From Paramecium sonneborni (lineage: Eukaryota; Ciliophora; Oligohymenophorea; Peniculida; Parameciidae), in the NCBI GenBank assembly GCA_905182985.1, contig CAJJDN010000092.1, forward strand, positions 46,788 through 110,787: 64,000 nucleotides of DNA, written 5' to 3'. The position numbers and the translations under genes are program-made. How positions within the stretch are numbered: the first letter of the stretch is position 1; each line of letters opens with the position of its first letter. A model generated the notes under the pieces. It made no database searches, was not told the DNA's origin, and saw only the letters and a program-made list of their open reading frames with translations. Below are positions 50,298 through 61,068 of this stretch, one piece after another.

Positions 50298-51343
50298 TAA
50301 ATCTGTAACAATATTTTAAAGCAAAGAATTTAATTTTACTATTAAATAATTTTCTTCAATATTTAAACTTAAGTATATTTCTAAAGATATTCTTATGTTT
50401 TTTAATTTATATTCTAAATCCTTCTATTTCAAAATTTAAAATAGAATTCTCTGATCAAAAAATTTTTCCTCTAATCGTCTCCTCTGAATCAATAGAAGAT
50501 ATATTAGATTTAAAAGTTGAAATAAAATATTTATAATTTATCTCCTGTATCAATAAGTCATGTTATTGATGTATTCCAAGATAATATAAGTATTTAAAAA
50601 TTGTCTTTATTAATTGAAATCACGAATATAATACATAAAAACCAAAATAAATAGTTAAAAAGGATTTCTGAAAATTAATAATATTTCAATTTTTATTTTA
50701 TAATAATAAGCAGTTATTTTATTTTAGCTTCTTTTTTATAATAAAATTGATATTATATTTCATATTGGATTTGCAAAACGATGAAAAAGTATTCTCTAAA
50801 ATTAAATTGGTATGAATTTTCAAAAATAATTTATAAAGTTCAGAATTTCCTATCTTTAATATTTATATCATCGATTATAAAAGTTGATAAAATTTTATTT
50901 TATTATAAACATTCTTAATTTCAAATTAATAAAAAGTGCTTAATTTTCAATTCCGTCAGGGAATATTCTATTATCATAAAAATTTTAAATGAAATTCTTG
51001 GCGAGAGGAGAAGAATAGCTTACAATAAATTTACTATCTAAGAAAAATAATACAGATATTTAAGTTGATTCTTTTAGTTTTTATAGTGTTTCAAGGGAAT
51101 TAATAAAATAAAATATAAAATTTATTAAAAATTAAATTTTTTTGTAAATGTGTCAAATTCAATAGCATTGTTAATTTTTGTCTAAATAGTTATATCTTGA
51201 AAATAATAAGAAATAATAGAAAAAGTAAGACAAATCGGCTGCTCCATCTATAATATCTGCAAGTAACAATTAAAAATACTTGAATTTAAATCTTCTTTTT
51301 AGTTTGTCTTACTGAAAAGAAGAAGGATTCACATTGAATCGTC
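50298..51343. other. Intergenic, nothing seen
   Basis: A/T-rich sequence; no gene or motif recognised. Confidence 0.45.
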
Positions 51344-51712
51344 ATGGAATTATCTGAATCATCTGTAAACTTTCAAATAATAAATGATTATGATAGCATA
51401 TTAAACTTTCAGAAAAAAAATTGCTCAGTTAGGTATAATTTATCAATTTAAAAATATTCCTCAATGTATGATTTTAAGTATCTTTAAATAAGTGCAAAAA
51501 TATATGACAGACGAATTAGGATATGGATAGCAGGATTTTTAAAAGTAGAATTATATTGTTAAGTTATTAGCAAGAGTTTAATAATCAGCATAAATTTGTT
51601 AAAGAAGGAAAAGTAAATTTAATATCATTTCATTTTGTTATACTCTAACAACAACAATTATCACAAGGATTAGCAATAATTAAGCAGTTTTTTCTAGATA
51701 TTTACTCTCTGA
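51344..51712 (+). CDS. Hypothetical protein, 122 aa, possible WD-type relic
   Basis: ATG 51344 to TGA 51710-51712. The first 75 residues look protein-like (MELSESSVNFQIINDYDSIL, YDFKYLQISAKIYDRRIRIW); the block ending DRRIRIW resembles the end of a WD40 blade. The rest is less regular and Q/N-rich. With one blade only it cannot fold as a propeller on its own, so it may be a decayed piece of a longer gene or a chance frame. No intron seen. Confidence 0.3.
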
Positions 51713-52740
51713 TAATTTCGTTAAATCAATTGATGCCAACTCTTAACAATAATCTCATTTCCTTTTGATGATTCGAATTGCATGTATCTTTATCTTTTAC
51801 AAAGATTTAATTTAAATTTATAAAAAGTTTCAGTTAATAACATTATAATTAAATGTATATAATTAAAATGATAAATTTGAATATTTCAAATCATATTTTT
51901 ATCAGTGTATCTTAAAGCATTTTGGATCTCGACGCACTTATTGAGTTTAATCGTATTTACAATCTCTAATTTTTTCTTTGCAACAATTTTTAGAATCGTT
52001 CCAGTCTCTTAAACTAAACTTAATTATATGATTGTCATATTCCTTAATTATTTAGATAACACACTTAATCATAAACAAATTGACATTTACATGTTGATAA
52101 AGTAAAGCAATCAAAATTTTTAATTTAATCCGACATAATATCATTTGATTATATTAAATATATAAAATTAAACTTATTAGAGTATTAAATAAAATAAAAT
52201 TTTATTTTTAATATAAATAATTATATTTTTTAAATTAATTGCCAAACTCATCAACTTTCAAATAGATTGGTGATAATTTATTAAAATAATCCATATGGAA
52301 ACACTTATTTTATCTCATTAAACTTTAATCTAAATCAATTATTTTAATAGAAATTTAAATTCGAAAATAAATAAAATGTATGCTTATTTTAGATTTTATA
52401 TTTCCATCATTAAATCGCAATAACATTTTTAACTTTTTTATGACATCATAAGGCTTTTTCATTTCTGCAAAGTTTTTTAAAAATTTCAGATCATTTTATT
52501 AAAATTTATATTTTGAGTATCCACTAAATAAATCAGTTATTCTTTATTAAGATAGTTAATAGAGAAATCTTTAATCTAATTTTGTCGAGTCTAAAGTTTA
52601 AGATTGGCGCTAAAAGGAGAAATTTATTACTTTGAAAGTATACTATATTAACAAGAAGCCTGATAATGCCTATTAATAATCTTTTTTCTAAATAACTTTA
52701 TTCAAAATCATTTAAAATAGAATGTTAATAATATTAAATT
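51713..52740. other. Intergenic with a G+C-rich element near its end
   Basis: No gene recognised. It contains the TTGGCGCTA element at 52604-52612. Confidence 0.4.
52604..52612. promoter_or_regulatory. TTGGCGCTA element (E2F-like), first copy
   Basis: ATTGGCGCTAAA, close to the palindromic E2F/DP consensus TTTSGCGCSAAA, lies about 130 bp upstream of the open frame at 52741. The same 9-mer recurs upstream of the CDT1-like gene. GGCGC is very rare in this A/T-rich window. Confidence 0.35.
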
Positions 52741-53214
52741 ATGTCTTTAAGATTCATTAACTTAATATTTTATCCGTTTTAATATATATCGATAAAAGTA
52801 TAATTTTTGATAGACCAATGCAATTAAATTTTTTAAATAAAAATAAATTAATTAAATATTATTTACTTTCTAAGGAATCTCTCAGTTCTGTATTTAAAAA
52901 GTTTCTTTTTGATGATTTAAAATTTTTAAGAATTTAAAAATAAAAATATTCAATTAATAAATTATCATCAATACTAAGAAAAATTTTGTAAGAATATTCT
53001 TTAATAAATTCCTTTAAATTAACTTTATCAAATTACTTTTTGCTAAGAATCTGATAAACAATGTTTAAAGTTTTAACAAACTTCCATTAAATAATTCTAT
53101 ATAGCTGTTTCTTGTATTATGATCTTATATTAGAGTATTCAAAGGCATTAAACTTAGAAAGTTTGTTTATAACATCTTTTAATTGATCCTGAATAGTTTA
53201 TATCTGATAAATGA
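52741..53214 (+). CDS. Hypothetical open frame, 157 aa
   Basis: ATG 52741 to TGA 53212-53214. The N-terminal half is hydrophobic and weak; the C-terminal half is more protein-like and Q-rich (LQQIPLNQLYQITFCQES, FYIAVSCIMILYQSIQRH). I do not recognise it; a loose resemblance to a cyclin-type helical bundle is not enough for a call. It could be a chance frame. It is preceded by the E2F-like element and followed after about 155 bp by the B-box/TPR gene on the same strand. Confidence 0.25.
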
Positions 53215-53368
53215 ATATGAGATAAAATTGTAAAAAATACATTTGTTCGAATATATTACCAATATATTTAAGTCGTTATATTTATTTATTATCTTGAGAA
53301 GTTGTTTATTAAAAATTTATAATTTTTGATAATATCATTTTCTATAAATAAATATTTATTTTTAAAAA

Positions 53369-54819
53369 ATGACTCAATAATTGTTTTGCTAGTTTGAAGG
53401 CCATGAAGAAGATAAAATTGTGGGGTTTTGTGTAAATCAAGGATGTAGATAAATTCCTCAATTTTGTCTAAAATGTATACAGGATCGACATGCAGAACAT
53501 GTTCAGGAATGCAAAGACTTTAGATAATATTAAGAACTATTAGCAAACAAATTAAATGAATACAAAAAAGAATTACATCAAATAAATGAAATGTTTAATT
53601 AAGTTTAACTCCAATATCAATCTCTTAACAAAATTCTGGGAAGAGAGATCGCAAAATTATAAGAGTTAATAATTTACTTCAATAATAAATAATATTATGA
53701 TATCAAAAAAATTTTAAGTTCCGAAACAGTCTCAAGTTTAAATCTCACTCAAAATGATAATTGTATTTAAAAAAAATATTTTTAGCACATATTTTAGATT
53801 TTGCTTCAATATTAGAGAACACTTTGTAATTAAATAGGCATCCTAATTTCGATTAATCAATTATACAATAGCCCTTATCATAAATTTATAATGAAGTAAA
53901 AGCCTAATAAGATTTTATGAGAGGTTATAATAATTTAATATTTTTAGGGTAGGATTTATTTAATTAATAAAACTATTTCGAAGCCTTAGACTGTTTTAAT
54001 GAATCTCTATTTAATAATGATAGGCTTGATGATTGTTATAGATGGAAGGGTAAAAATTACGATATTTTATCAGCTCGAACATTAAATAAATTGAGTCAAT
54101 TTCAATTAGCAATATAAGTATGTGATAAGGCAATCTATCTAAACGAATAAAATGATTATACTTGGATTACAAAGGGTAAGGATATTTAACAAAATAGCTT
54201 GCTCATTACATTGTTTAGGAAAATATGAGGAAGCTCTTATTTGTTGTGAAAAAGCAATTCAAATAAATCCTATGAATGAAACAGCTTATATAAATAAAGG
54301 TTTTTAGAAATGATATATATTGTTAGGTCTTGCATTAGGAAACTTAGGAAGAAATCAAGAGGAATTGGGATGTTATGATAAAGTGATAGAAATAAATAAA
54401 AATAATGAAGCATCTTACATTAATAAATGTTAATCAATTTTTAATTCATAGGTTGGACCCTAAATCACTTAGGAAAATTTTAAGAAGCAATTTAATGTTG
54501 CGAAAAACTTATTGCGGTCAATCCAATGCTTGATTAAGGTTTTTATATTAAAGGTTAAAATTAATAATTAAAAATTAGGAATTGCTTTATAAGGAATGTA
54601 ACGGTATTAGGAAGCTAGTATACAATTTGGTTTAGCCTATGATATTTCAAATAATGTTGATCATTTAGTGGCAAAAGGTAAAAATTTAATATTTAATTTA
54701 TAGCTGATGCATTATTTAATTCTGGATAAAAGAAATAATCTAAATAATATTACATTTAAGCTTTATAGAATGGATATCATAATAAGCAACATATTGAAAA
54801 TAGACTGAAAAAGATATGA
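53369..54819 (+). CDS. B-box-like zinc finger, coiled-coil, TPR protein
   Basis: ATG 53369 to TGA 54817-54819 with eight introns of 22-27 nt; exons sum to 418 codons plus stop. The N-terminus C-x4-H ... GFCVNQGC ... FCLKCI..RH..H..EC is the same zinc block as in the gene at 8.2 kb. A coiled coil (YKKELHQINEMFNQVQLQYQ) follows and then about six TPR units (e.g. KYEEALICCEKAIQINPM), each an exon with phase-1 introns. The intron at 53764-53786 decides the frame: without it the reading stops at about 53920. The TPR half is repeated after the N at 55438 as an assembly artefact. Partner and function are unknown. Confidence 0.85.
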
Positions 54820-55437
54820 ATGAATTTCTATTTCCAAATATTAAACAAATAATATAAATTTGATGTTAAAATTTATAATAAATCTTTGCTAAATATTTAG
54901 AATATAATATTAATTATGATAAATCATCTTCTTTTTCTTAATCTTCCTATTTTCCTCATCCTTTTAAAATAGACATTTGACTTTACAAACTTCTAAATAA
55001 TAATCACAAAAGAATTCATTAACAATTGCTTTAGCTTAAAGATTGTGTTAGATATGGTATTTATAGCACATTGAAGGCAAACTCCTAAATATCTACATTC
55101 CATATCCTCATCTTTTTAATTCCTCTTTATGATATATCCTTCAACATCTAAACAATCATATCTAATTAAAAATCATAACAATCATATCTAATTAAAAATC
55201 ATCTTATAGAATTAGTTCCAAATTTAAATCTATTACAAAAATTCAATTGATAATTATTGTATATGATTAAGAAATCTTCTAATCTATCCATTTTTTATAA
55301 AATTTATTTTTGTAGCATCTACATCAAAGAAAACAGCACTCAGAACATATCTGCCCTCTTAAGATAATGTAAAAAGAGAATCAGTATTGCTTAACTAATA
55401 TGTAATGAAATGATTTCTCTCATAATTATTTATTTAA
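54184..55437. repeat. Contig-end overlap, copy 1
   Basis: 1,254 bases repeated at 55439-56692 across the single N at 55438 (offset 1,255). It contains the last TPR exons of the gene at 53.4 kb and one copy of the tubulin relic. I saw no differences. Confidence 0.85.
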
Positions 55438-56179
55438 NATTTAACAAAATAGCTTGCTCATTACATTGTTTAGGAAAATATGAGGAAGCTCTTATTTGTT
55501 GTGAAAAAGCAATTCAAATAAATCCTATGAATGAAACAGCTTATATAAATAAAGGTTTTTAGAAATGATATATATTGTTAGGTCTTGCATTAGGAAACTT
55601 AGGAAGAAATCAAGAGGAATTGGGATGTTATGATAAAGTGATAGAAATAAATAAAAATAATGAAGCATCTTACATTAATAAATGTTAATCAATTTTTAAT
55701 TCATAGGTTGGACCCTAAATCACTTAGGAAAATTTTAAGAAGCAATTTAATGTTGCGAAAAACTTATTGCGGTCAATCCAATGCTTGATTAAGGTTTTTA
55801 TATTAAAGGTTAAAATTAATAATTAAAAATTAGGAATTGCTTTATAAGGAATGTAACGGTATTAGGAAGCTAGTATACAATTTGGTTTAGCCTATGATAT
55901 TTCAAATAATGTTGATCATTTAGTGGCAAAAGGTAAAAATTTAATATTTAATTTATAGCTGATGCATTATTTAATTCTGGATAAAAGAAATAATCTAAAT
56001 AATATTACATTTAAGCTTTATAGAATGGATATCATAATAAGCAACATATTGAAAATAGACTGAAAAAGATATGAATGAATTTCTATTTCCAAATATTAAA
56101 CAAATAATATAAATTTGATGTTAAAATTTATAATAAATCTTTGCTAAATATTTAGAATATAATATTAATTATGATAAAT

Positions 56180-56678
56180 CATCTTCTTTTTCTTAATCTT
56201 CCTATTTTCCTCATCCTTTTAAAATAGACATTTGACTTTACAAACTTCTAAATAATAATCACAAAAGAATTCATTAACAATTGCTTTAGCTTAAAGATTG
56301 TGTTAGATATGGTATTTATAGCACATTGAAGGCAAACTCCTAAATATCTACATTCCATATCCTCATCTTTTTAATTCCTCTTTATGATATATCCTTCAAC
56401 ATCTAAACAATCATATCTAATTAAAAATCATAACAATCATATCTAATTAAAAATCATCTTATAGAATTAGTTCCAAATTTAAATCTATTACAAAAATTCA
56501 ATTGATAATTATTGTATATGATTAAGAAATCTTCTAATCTATCCATTTTTTATAAAATTTATTTTTGTAGCATCTACATCAAAGAAAACAGCACTCAGAA
56601 CATATCTGCCCTCTTAAGATAATGTAAAAAGAGAATCAGTATTGCTTAACTAATATGTAATGAAATGATTTCTCTCAT
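56180..56678 (-). pseudogene. Alpha-tubulin-like relic (repeated at about 54925-55423)
   Basis: On the minus strand an ATG at 56678 reads MREIISLHI-S-QA, the start of alpha-tubulin with the Gly of HIGQA replaced. After a frame change a stretch reads DSLFTLSQEGRYVLSAVFF then DVDATKINFIKNG-QIRRF, corresponding to the region around residues 47-85 of alpha-tubulin, about 35 codons closer to the start than in a real tubulin. NFCNRFKFG in a third frame fits the region after it. Frameshifts, a large deletion, TGA stops and a 26-bp tandem duplication (56406-56457) show that it is dead. Downstream parts are no longer recognisable. It is antisense to and just downstream of the TPR gene. Confidence 0.55.
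56406..56457. repeat. 26-bp tandem duplication
   Basis: The unit starting AACAATCATATCTAATTAAA occurs twice head to tail (56406-56431, 56432-56457); the same is seen at 55151-55202 in the overlap copy. It lies in the tubulin relic and would shift any frame. Confidence 0.85.
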
Positions 56679-56881
56679 AATTATTTATTTAATTAATCAT
56701 TATTTTCAAGGAAAATAATCAAAACTTTCTATTCATTAAATTCTCTCTTTAATTACCCTACTTCTTTTAAAAATCTCGATTCTTCAAATAAAATTAAACA
56801 TTTAAAAAAGATATAGAAAATAAATATTTAAGACATAAACATATGTTAAATCGTTTTATAAATTTAAATAAATAAAAACGA

Positions 56882-58524
56882 TCAATAATTTTAAACAGAA
56901 GCTTCTGTTTAATTTTTTTCTACATATTATACATTATCTTTGTTATTCTTACTTCTATTTTTATCAAACTTTCCTCTTTTTTGCAATTATGGACTATTTA
57001 CTTAAAATCTTTACTCAAGAGGAACACTTTATAAATCTTAATTAATTTCTTAATTTGGGTTTTATTATAATTATTATGAATTCACATTTGGTTACAATTA
57101 TTAATTCTAATAATTATTTTATAAATTTTGATGTTTCTCATATGGTTGTTATGATTTGTTGAAACTTTATTTATTATTATTTGTATATTAGTTCTATTGA
57201 TATGTATTTTAATAAAATCCATTATTGAATTACCAATATTAAGGTGTTTATTAGAATTAATAACCTAATTTTATACAATATAAAATACCAACAAATGGCT
57301 ATTAGTAATATTATTGATAAGGTTATTGATAATAATATTATTAACCATATTGAGCCTAATAATAAGAACCTTGTGCTTTTCTATTAGTTTTTTTTCTCTC
57401 ATATGAGGCAACTGAAAATGAGAATGGAATAGTTTCAAAGACTGCTGATAATTCTTAAAATTTTTTATCGAATCTTGAATTATTGGTTCTCTCCTATCTA
57501 CTTTCATACTTAATTTATTTAAATTAATGCATTTACTTCTAATTTATCCAATTAAGGAAATTCTTCGAATAAACTTTTATTTGTTTTTTCCATTTAGAAG
57601 ATTTTTGCCATTTTGATACCATTTTCTACTGTCAATTCAGTACAATCAATAAGATCATACACTGATTTTAAGGTTTCTTCACTACCTTCTAATTTCTATA
57701 CTTATTTAATATCATCAAATAGTTTAAATGGTAAATCTTTGACATAAAGCTTAGATGAAATAATATTAACAATATACCCATTAAATCTGAAATGTGCCAA
57801 ACCATTTATTCTCAATTAACCAATATTTAAAATGAGTTTTTGCATTAAATTAAGATGTTAATTTAGCCATTCCACTAAAACACATACTATTTATTTCTGT
57901 AAAAAATAAATAAACTTCTTAATTTTTATTCTTGAAAGCCTCATCTAATCTTTCATTTTTACGAGAAGAGCTTTCCTTAATTAAAATTTTACCTAGTCCA
58001 AATTCCATATTTCATTGCCCTATGAACATTATCTTCTCCTTAAGTTCTTATGATAAAGAATCTACACTCTTATAAATTATCAAATTTATGATCAATATTG
58101 ATATTTGCTAAAGGAGGGAACTTCTTTCTAATTTCATCTATATTCTCATAGCATTCTAATGAAGCATATTGTGGCTATTACTTAAATTTTCTCACATACC
58201 TGATCACTTGTTGTTTGCATAAATAAAAATAAAAAGATTTAAATATATGCTTAAATATATTTAATTGATTATCATTTTTAACAAGACCATTTCAATGTTT
58301 ATTAGGTAATCCAACATTAACAAATATTACTTTATTACTATACTAATTAATTCTTTTTTTCTAAAATTGAACAAAAATATTTTTGTATTAATAATTGCCA
58401 ACAATCAAATTTTAAATTACTTGATATACAAAATCCTACCTATTAATCAAAAATATATTTCATTACCTAGATATTTTCAAAACTTATTCTATATTTAAGT
58501 TTGATTTCTTCTATCTTTTTTCAT
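56882..58524 (-). CDS. YTH-domain protein with Q/N/Y-rich tail
   Basis: Minus-strand exons spliced by 22-28-nt introns give a YTH domain: CRFFIIRTQGEDNVHRAMKY then GIWTSSSRKNERLDEAF, VYLFFTEINSMCFSGMAKL, and W-x-GTFQIQWLYVKDLPF. YTH domains bind N6-methyladenosine in RNA; the three aromatic cage positions include W of GIW and W of ENKW. The C-terminal about 190 residues are Q/N/Y-rich (YYQAQYGQQYYYQQPYQQYY), prion-like. The stop is TGA 56882-56884. Upstream, a coding-like N-terminal part (VIFVNVGLPNKH...NGLVKNDNQLNIF) carries an in-frame TGA at 58292-58294, so either the gene is damaged, there is a sequencing error, or the true 5' exon differs; the start at 58524 is tentative. Confidence 0.75.
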
Positions 58525-59195
58525 CACAAATTATATCTACACTGTCTTTCCAAAAAATTTAAATGAAAAATAATCAAAAATATTAATGTTTGTCAAAAGA
58601 ATCCTTAACAAAATATCAACAATAAGTCTTGAACTAAGTAATTTAAGAATAAACTAAGTATAATAGCATTTTATAATATAATGAAATATGGATTTAAATC
58701 ATTAAATCCTATTCACATTCATTATCATTTAATTTATAATATTGATACAAGCAAATTTGCTTAATAAATCAATATAATTGTATTATTTAATCTTGAGAAA
58801 CTATAAATAATAAAAATAAGTTATGAATATAAATTAATACTTATCCAAAATAGATGATCATCTATTTACTTTATATTTTATTGTTATTTTAGAATGAATT
58901 TCATCACATCGATTCAATTTTTAAAATAGTTCAGAAATAATTTTATTTTAGACTGATATTTATTAAAATATATTATAACGACTATATGAAATGAAGAAGT
59001 TAACAAAATGAAAATTTTAAACGATTTCTCTTATTAATTTAGAAAGCACCGAAGCGTTCAATGAATTCATTTCTTATTTTAGATATTAATGGATTATAAG
59101 AAATTTTAAAAAGAGATCCTAAATATCTTTTGGATGAAGATTTCTAATTTTTTATTGATTTTTGAAAATATATTTTTAAAAGAGTACCAAATATA
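58525..59195. other. Intergenic, nothing seen
   Basis: A/T-rich spacer between two minus-strand genes; it may contain the unidentified first exon of the YTH gene. Confidence 0.4.
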
Positions 59196-59534
59196 TCATT
59201 TTACACATATACAAGATAAATTTACAATCTAAAGAGTTCTGCAGATATGGCATTTTAGGATCTCTGAATTTTAAGATTCTATTATTTAATTTAAATCATC
59301 TTAACATAAGACATGACCACAAAGTAATTTTACAGTATTCTCTTCATTTAGAGGACAAAAACAAATGGGACATTACTCCTCCTTATAAGTATATTCAACT
59401 TAAGTTTAAAGTATGAATTATGGAGTCTCATTTTCATCTTCAATGAATGCATTTTATCGAATTAATGCAGGAGGAGACAACATTAATTCATCTAATTCCA
59501 TTTCATCATAATTATAACTAGCTGTGCCCTCCAT
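59196..59534 (-). CDS. Small RING-finger protein, 112 aa
   Basis: ATG 59534 to TGA 59196-59198, a single exon. An acidic N-terminus (MEGTASYNYDEMELDELM) is followed by a RING-type zinc finger at about residues 60-103: CPICFCPL...LLCGHVLC...LKCHIC, i.e. C-x2-C-x(n)-C-G-H-x3-C-x(n)-C-x2-C. The Cys/His set is close to the RING-HC pattern with C-G-H in the middle. Small RING proteins usually act as E3 ubiquitin ligases, recruiting an E2 enzyme; the substrate is unknown. The domain ends nearly at the C-terminus. No in-frame upstream ATG was found, so the start is well supported. Confidence 0.8.
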
Positions 59535-60329
59535 GCTTTTCTTATTTATTTAAAATGGCTTGAAAATTTTTAATTTTTATTAAACTTCCCATAACTAATT
59601 TAGATTTAAAGACCGAAACTCCTTGATAAGAATACATACTTTCTTGCTGATAATATATAATCTTGTCCAGCAAATTAAAAATCTTATTAATATTTTAATT
59701 AATTCAACATAGCTTCTCAATTAGGAAATCTATAAATCATTTCTAAGCACACAAATGTTTGGGAAGCTCCTTTTTTTGAATATTAAGATTTACCCAAAAT
59801 AATTACACAATTTTTAACTAAATAAATCTAAAAAAGTAATACAAACTTTTTTTAAAATTATTTCATTGAATAATTTTTTTTTCAATATTAATTATATTAT
59901 AGAATAATATTATAATAAAAATTTTATCTTTTTTTAGAAAAATTCATAAATTTAAATGATATTGTTTTAGAAACCTTTTCCTAGATAATTACTTTACTGT
60001 TAACTTTTAAAGAAGATAGCCACTACAAGTTTAAAAATTGTATTAAAATAATCAGTTTTGAAATTTTTATCATTAAACTATTAAATATTAATACAAACTA
60101 CTAACAATTTTTAGATCTTTATTCATTCTAAGAAGATTACATAAATTAAAAAATCAAACACAATAATTATTTGTTGATAGACATTGATAATTAAATATAT
60201 TTTTCATTATATTTTGATTAATTATCTATAATATTTATTTATCCCTTAAATAAGACTATTATAGTAAATAATATCTTTATTCAATCTGTTAATTATATTT
60301 AATTTATAATATATGTAGTTTTGGATGAA
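59535..60329. other. Intergenic, shared upstream region
   Basis: A/T-rich spacer between the divergent RING gene (-) and the hypothetical gene at 60.3 kb (+); no motif recognised. Confidence 0.45.
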
Positions 60330-60814
60330 ATGATTGAGGAAGTGAAAATTAAGATCCAATAATAATATACTAATTAATCTCATTATTTTAAAACTAAATT
60401 GTTTAAAATTCAATTCAAATATTTTACATAATTTCTTAAATGTATTATCATGTAAAATATTCTAGTTTAAATTTAATTTCAAATTAGAATGAGGATAGAT
60501 CATCAGCAATGAATTCTCCATCCTAACCAAGTATAAAAATAGCAGAATAAGCAATTATAAACAAATTATATTCATCATATTAAAAACAGAAAATTATATT
60601 GAGAGTACATGGAAATGAAATGGTTGTTTAAATGAATAAATTATTAGTCTAATTTTTTTACAATAATTTTAGTCAAATGATTAGTTTGCTCAAAATTTTA
60701 ATGCGTTTTGGAAATGCAAGAATCTAAAGAACATTAAGATACAGAAAAATGTTATTAATTTTGTCATAACCAATTATTTGGTAATAAAAGAGAAGTTTAG
60801 AATTAAATAATTGA
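60330..60814 (+). CDS. Hypothetical protein, 153 aa
   Basis: ATG 60330 to TGA 60812-60814 with a proposed 23-nt intron at 60465-60487 (phase 0); exons add up exactly. The second exon is convincing: NEDRSSAMNSPSQPSIKIA, EQAIINKLYSSYQKQKIILR, then a helical, hydrophobic-patterned region (MVVQMNKLLVQFFYNNFSQM) and a basic stretch (GNARIQRTLRYRKM). The first exon is less certain; an alternative start is the ATG at 60440 inside the proposed intron region, read without splicing. No family recognised. It lies about 250 bp upstream of the CDT1-like gene on the same strand. Confidence 0.5.
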
Positions 60815-60980
60815 TAAATTATAGGTTAGATTGGAAATAGATATATTTATTAAAGAATATAATTGAAATAAATGAGATGAATTAATGTGAATATATGAAT
60901 GAATTTTTTTGTTTTTTCAATCCAAATAAATAATTTTTTTTATTTATAAACTTTTATAGGTTTACTATAGCATCTCAATT

Positions 60981-60990
60981 TTTGGCGCTA
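60981..60990. promoter_or_regulatory. TTTGGCGCTA element, E2F-like, upstream of the CDT1-like gene
   Basis: TTTGGCGC matches the E2F core consensus TTTSSCGC and lies 79 bp before the ATG of the CDT1-like gene. CDT1 genes are established E2F targets in animals and plants. It shares 9 bases with the element at 52604. The match is seen; the regulatory role is inferred. Confidence 0.4.
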
Positions 60991-61068
60991 TTAATTTAAT
61001 AGCAAAATGCGGGTTTATTTATTGATACCCGGAATTCGTTGCAAATAATAATAATTAATTAAGATAAG

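Larger units (their letters stand above)
55439..56692. repeat. Contig-end overlap, copy 2
   Basis: Second copy of 54184-55437. It begins inside a TPR-gene intron, so the TPR exons at about 55443-56074 are not a second gene. Beyond 56692 the sequence continues uniquely towards the YTH gene. Confidence 0.85.

Noticed and set aside
57271..57507. 78-codon minus-strand ORF
   Set aside because: Wrong frame over the Q/N/Y-rich tail of the YTH gene; the intron just upstream puts translation in the other frame.
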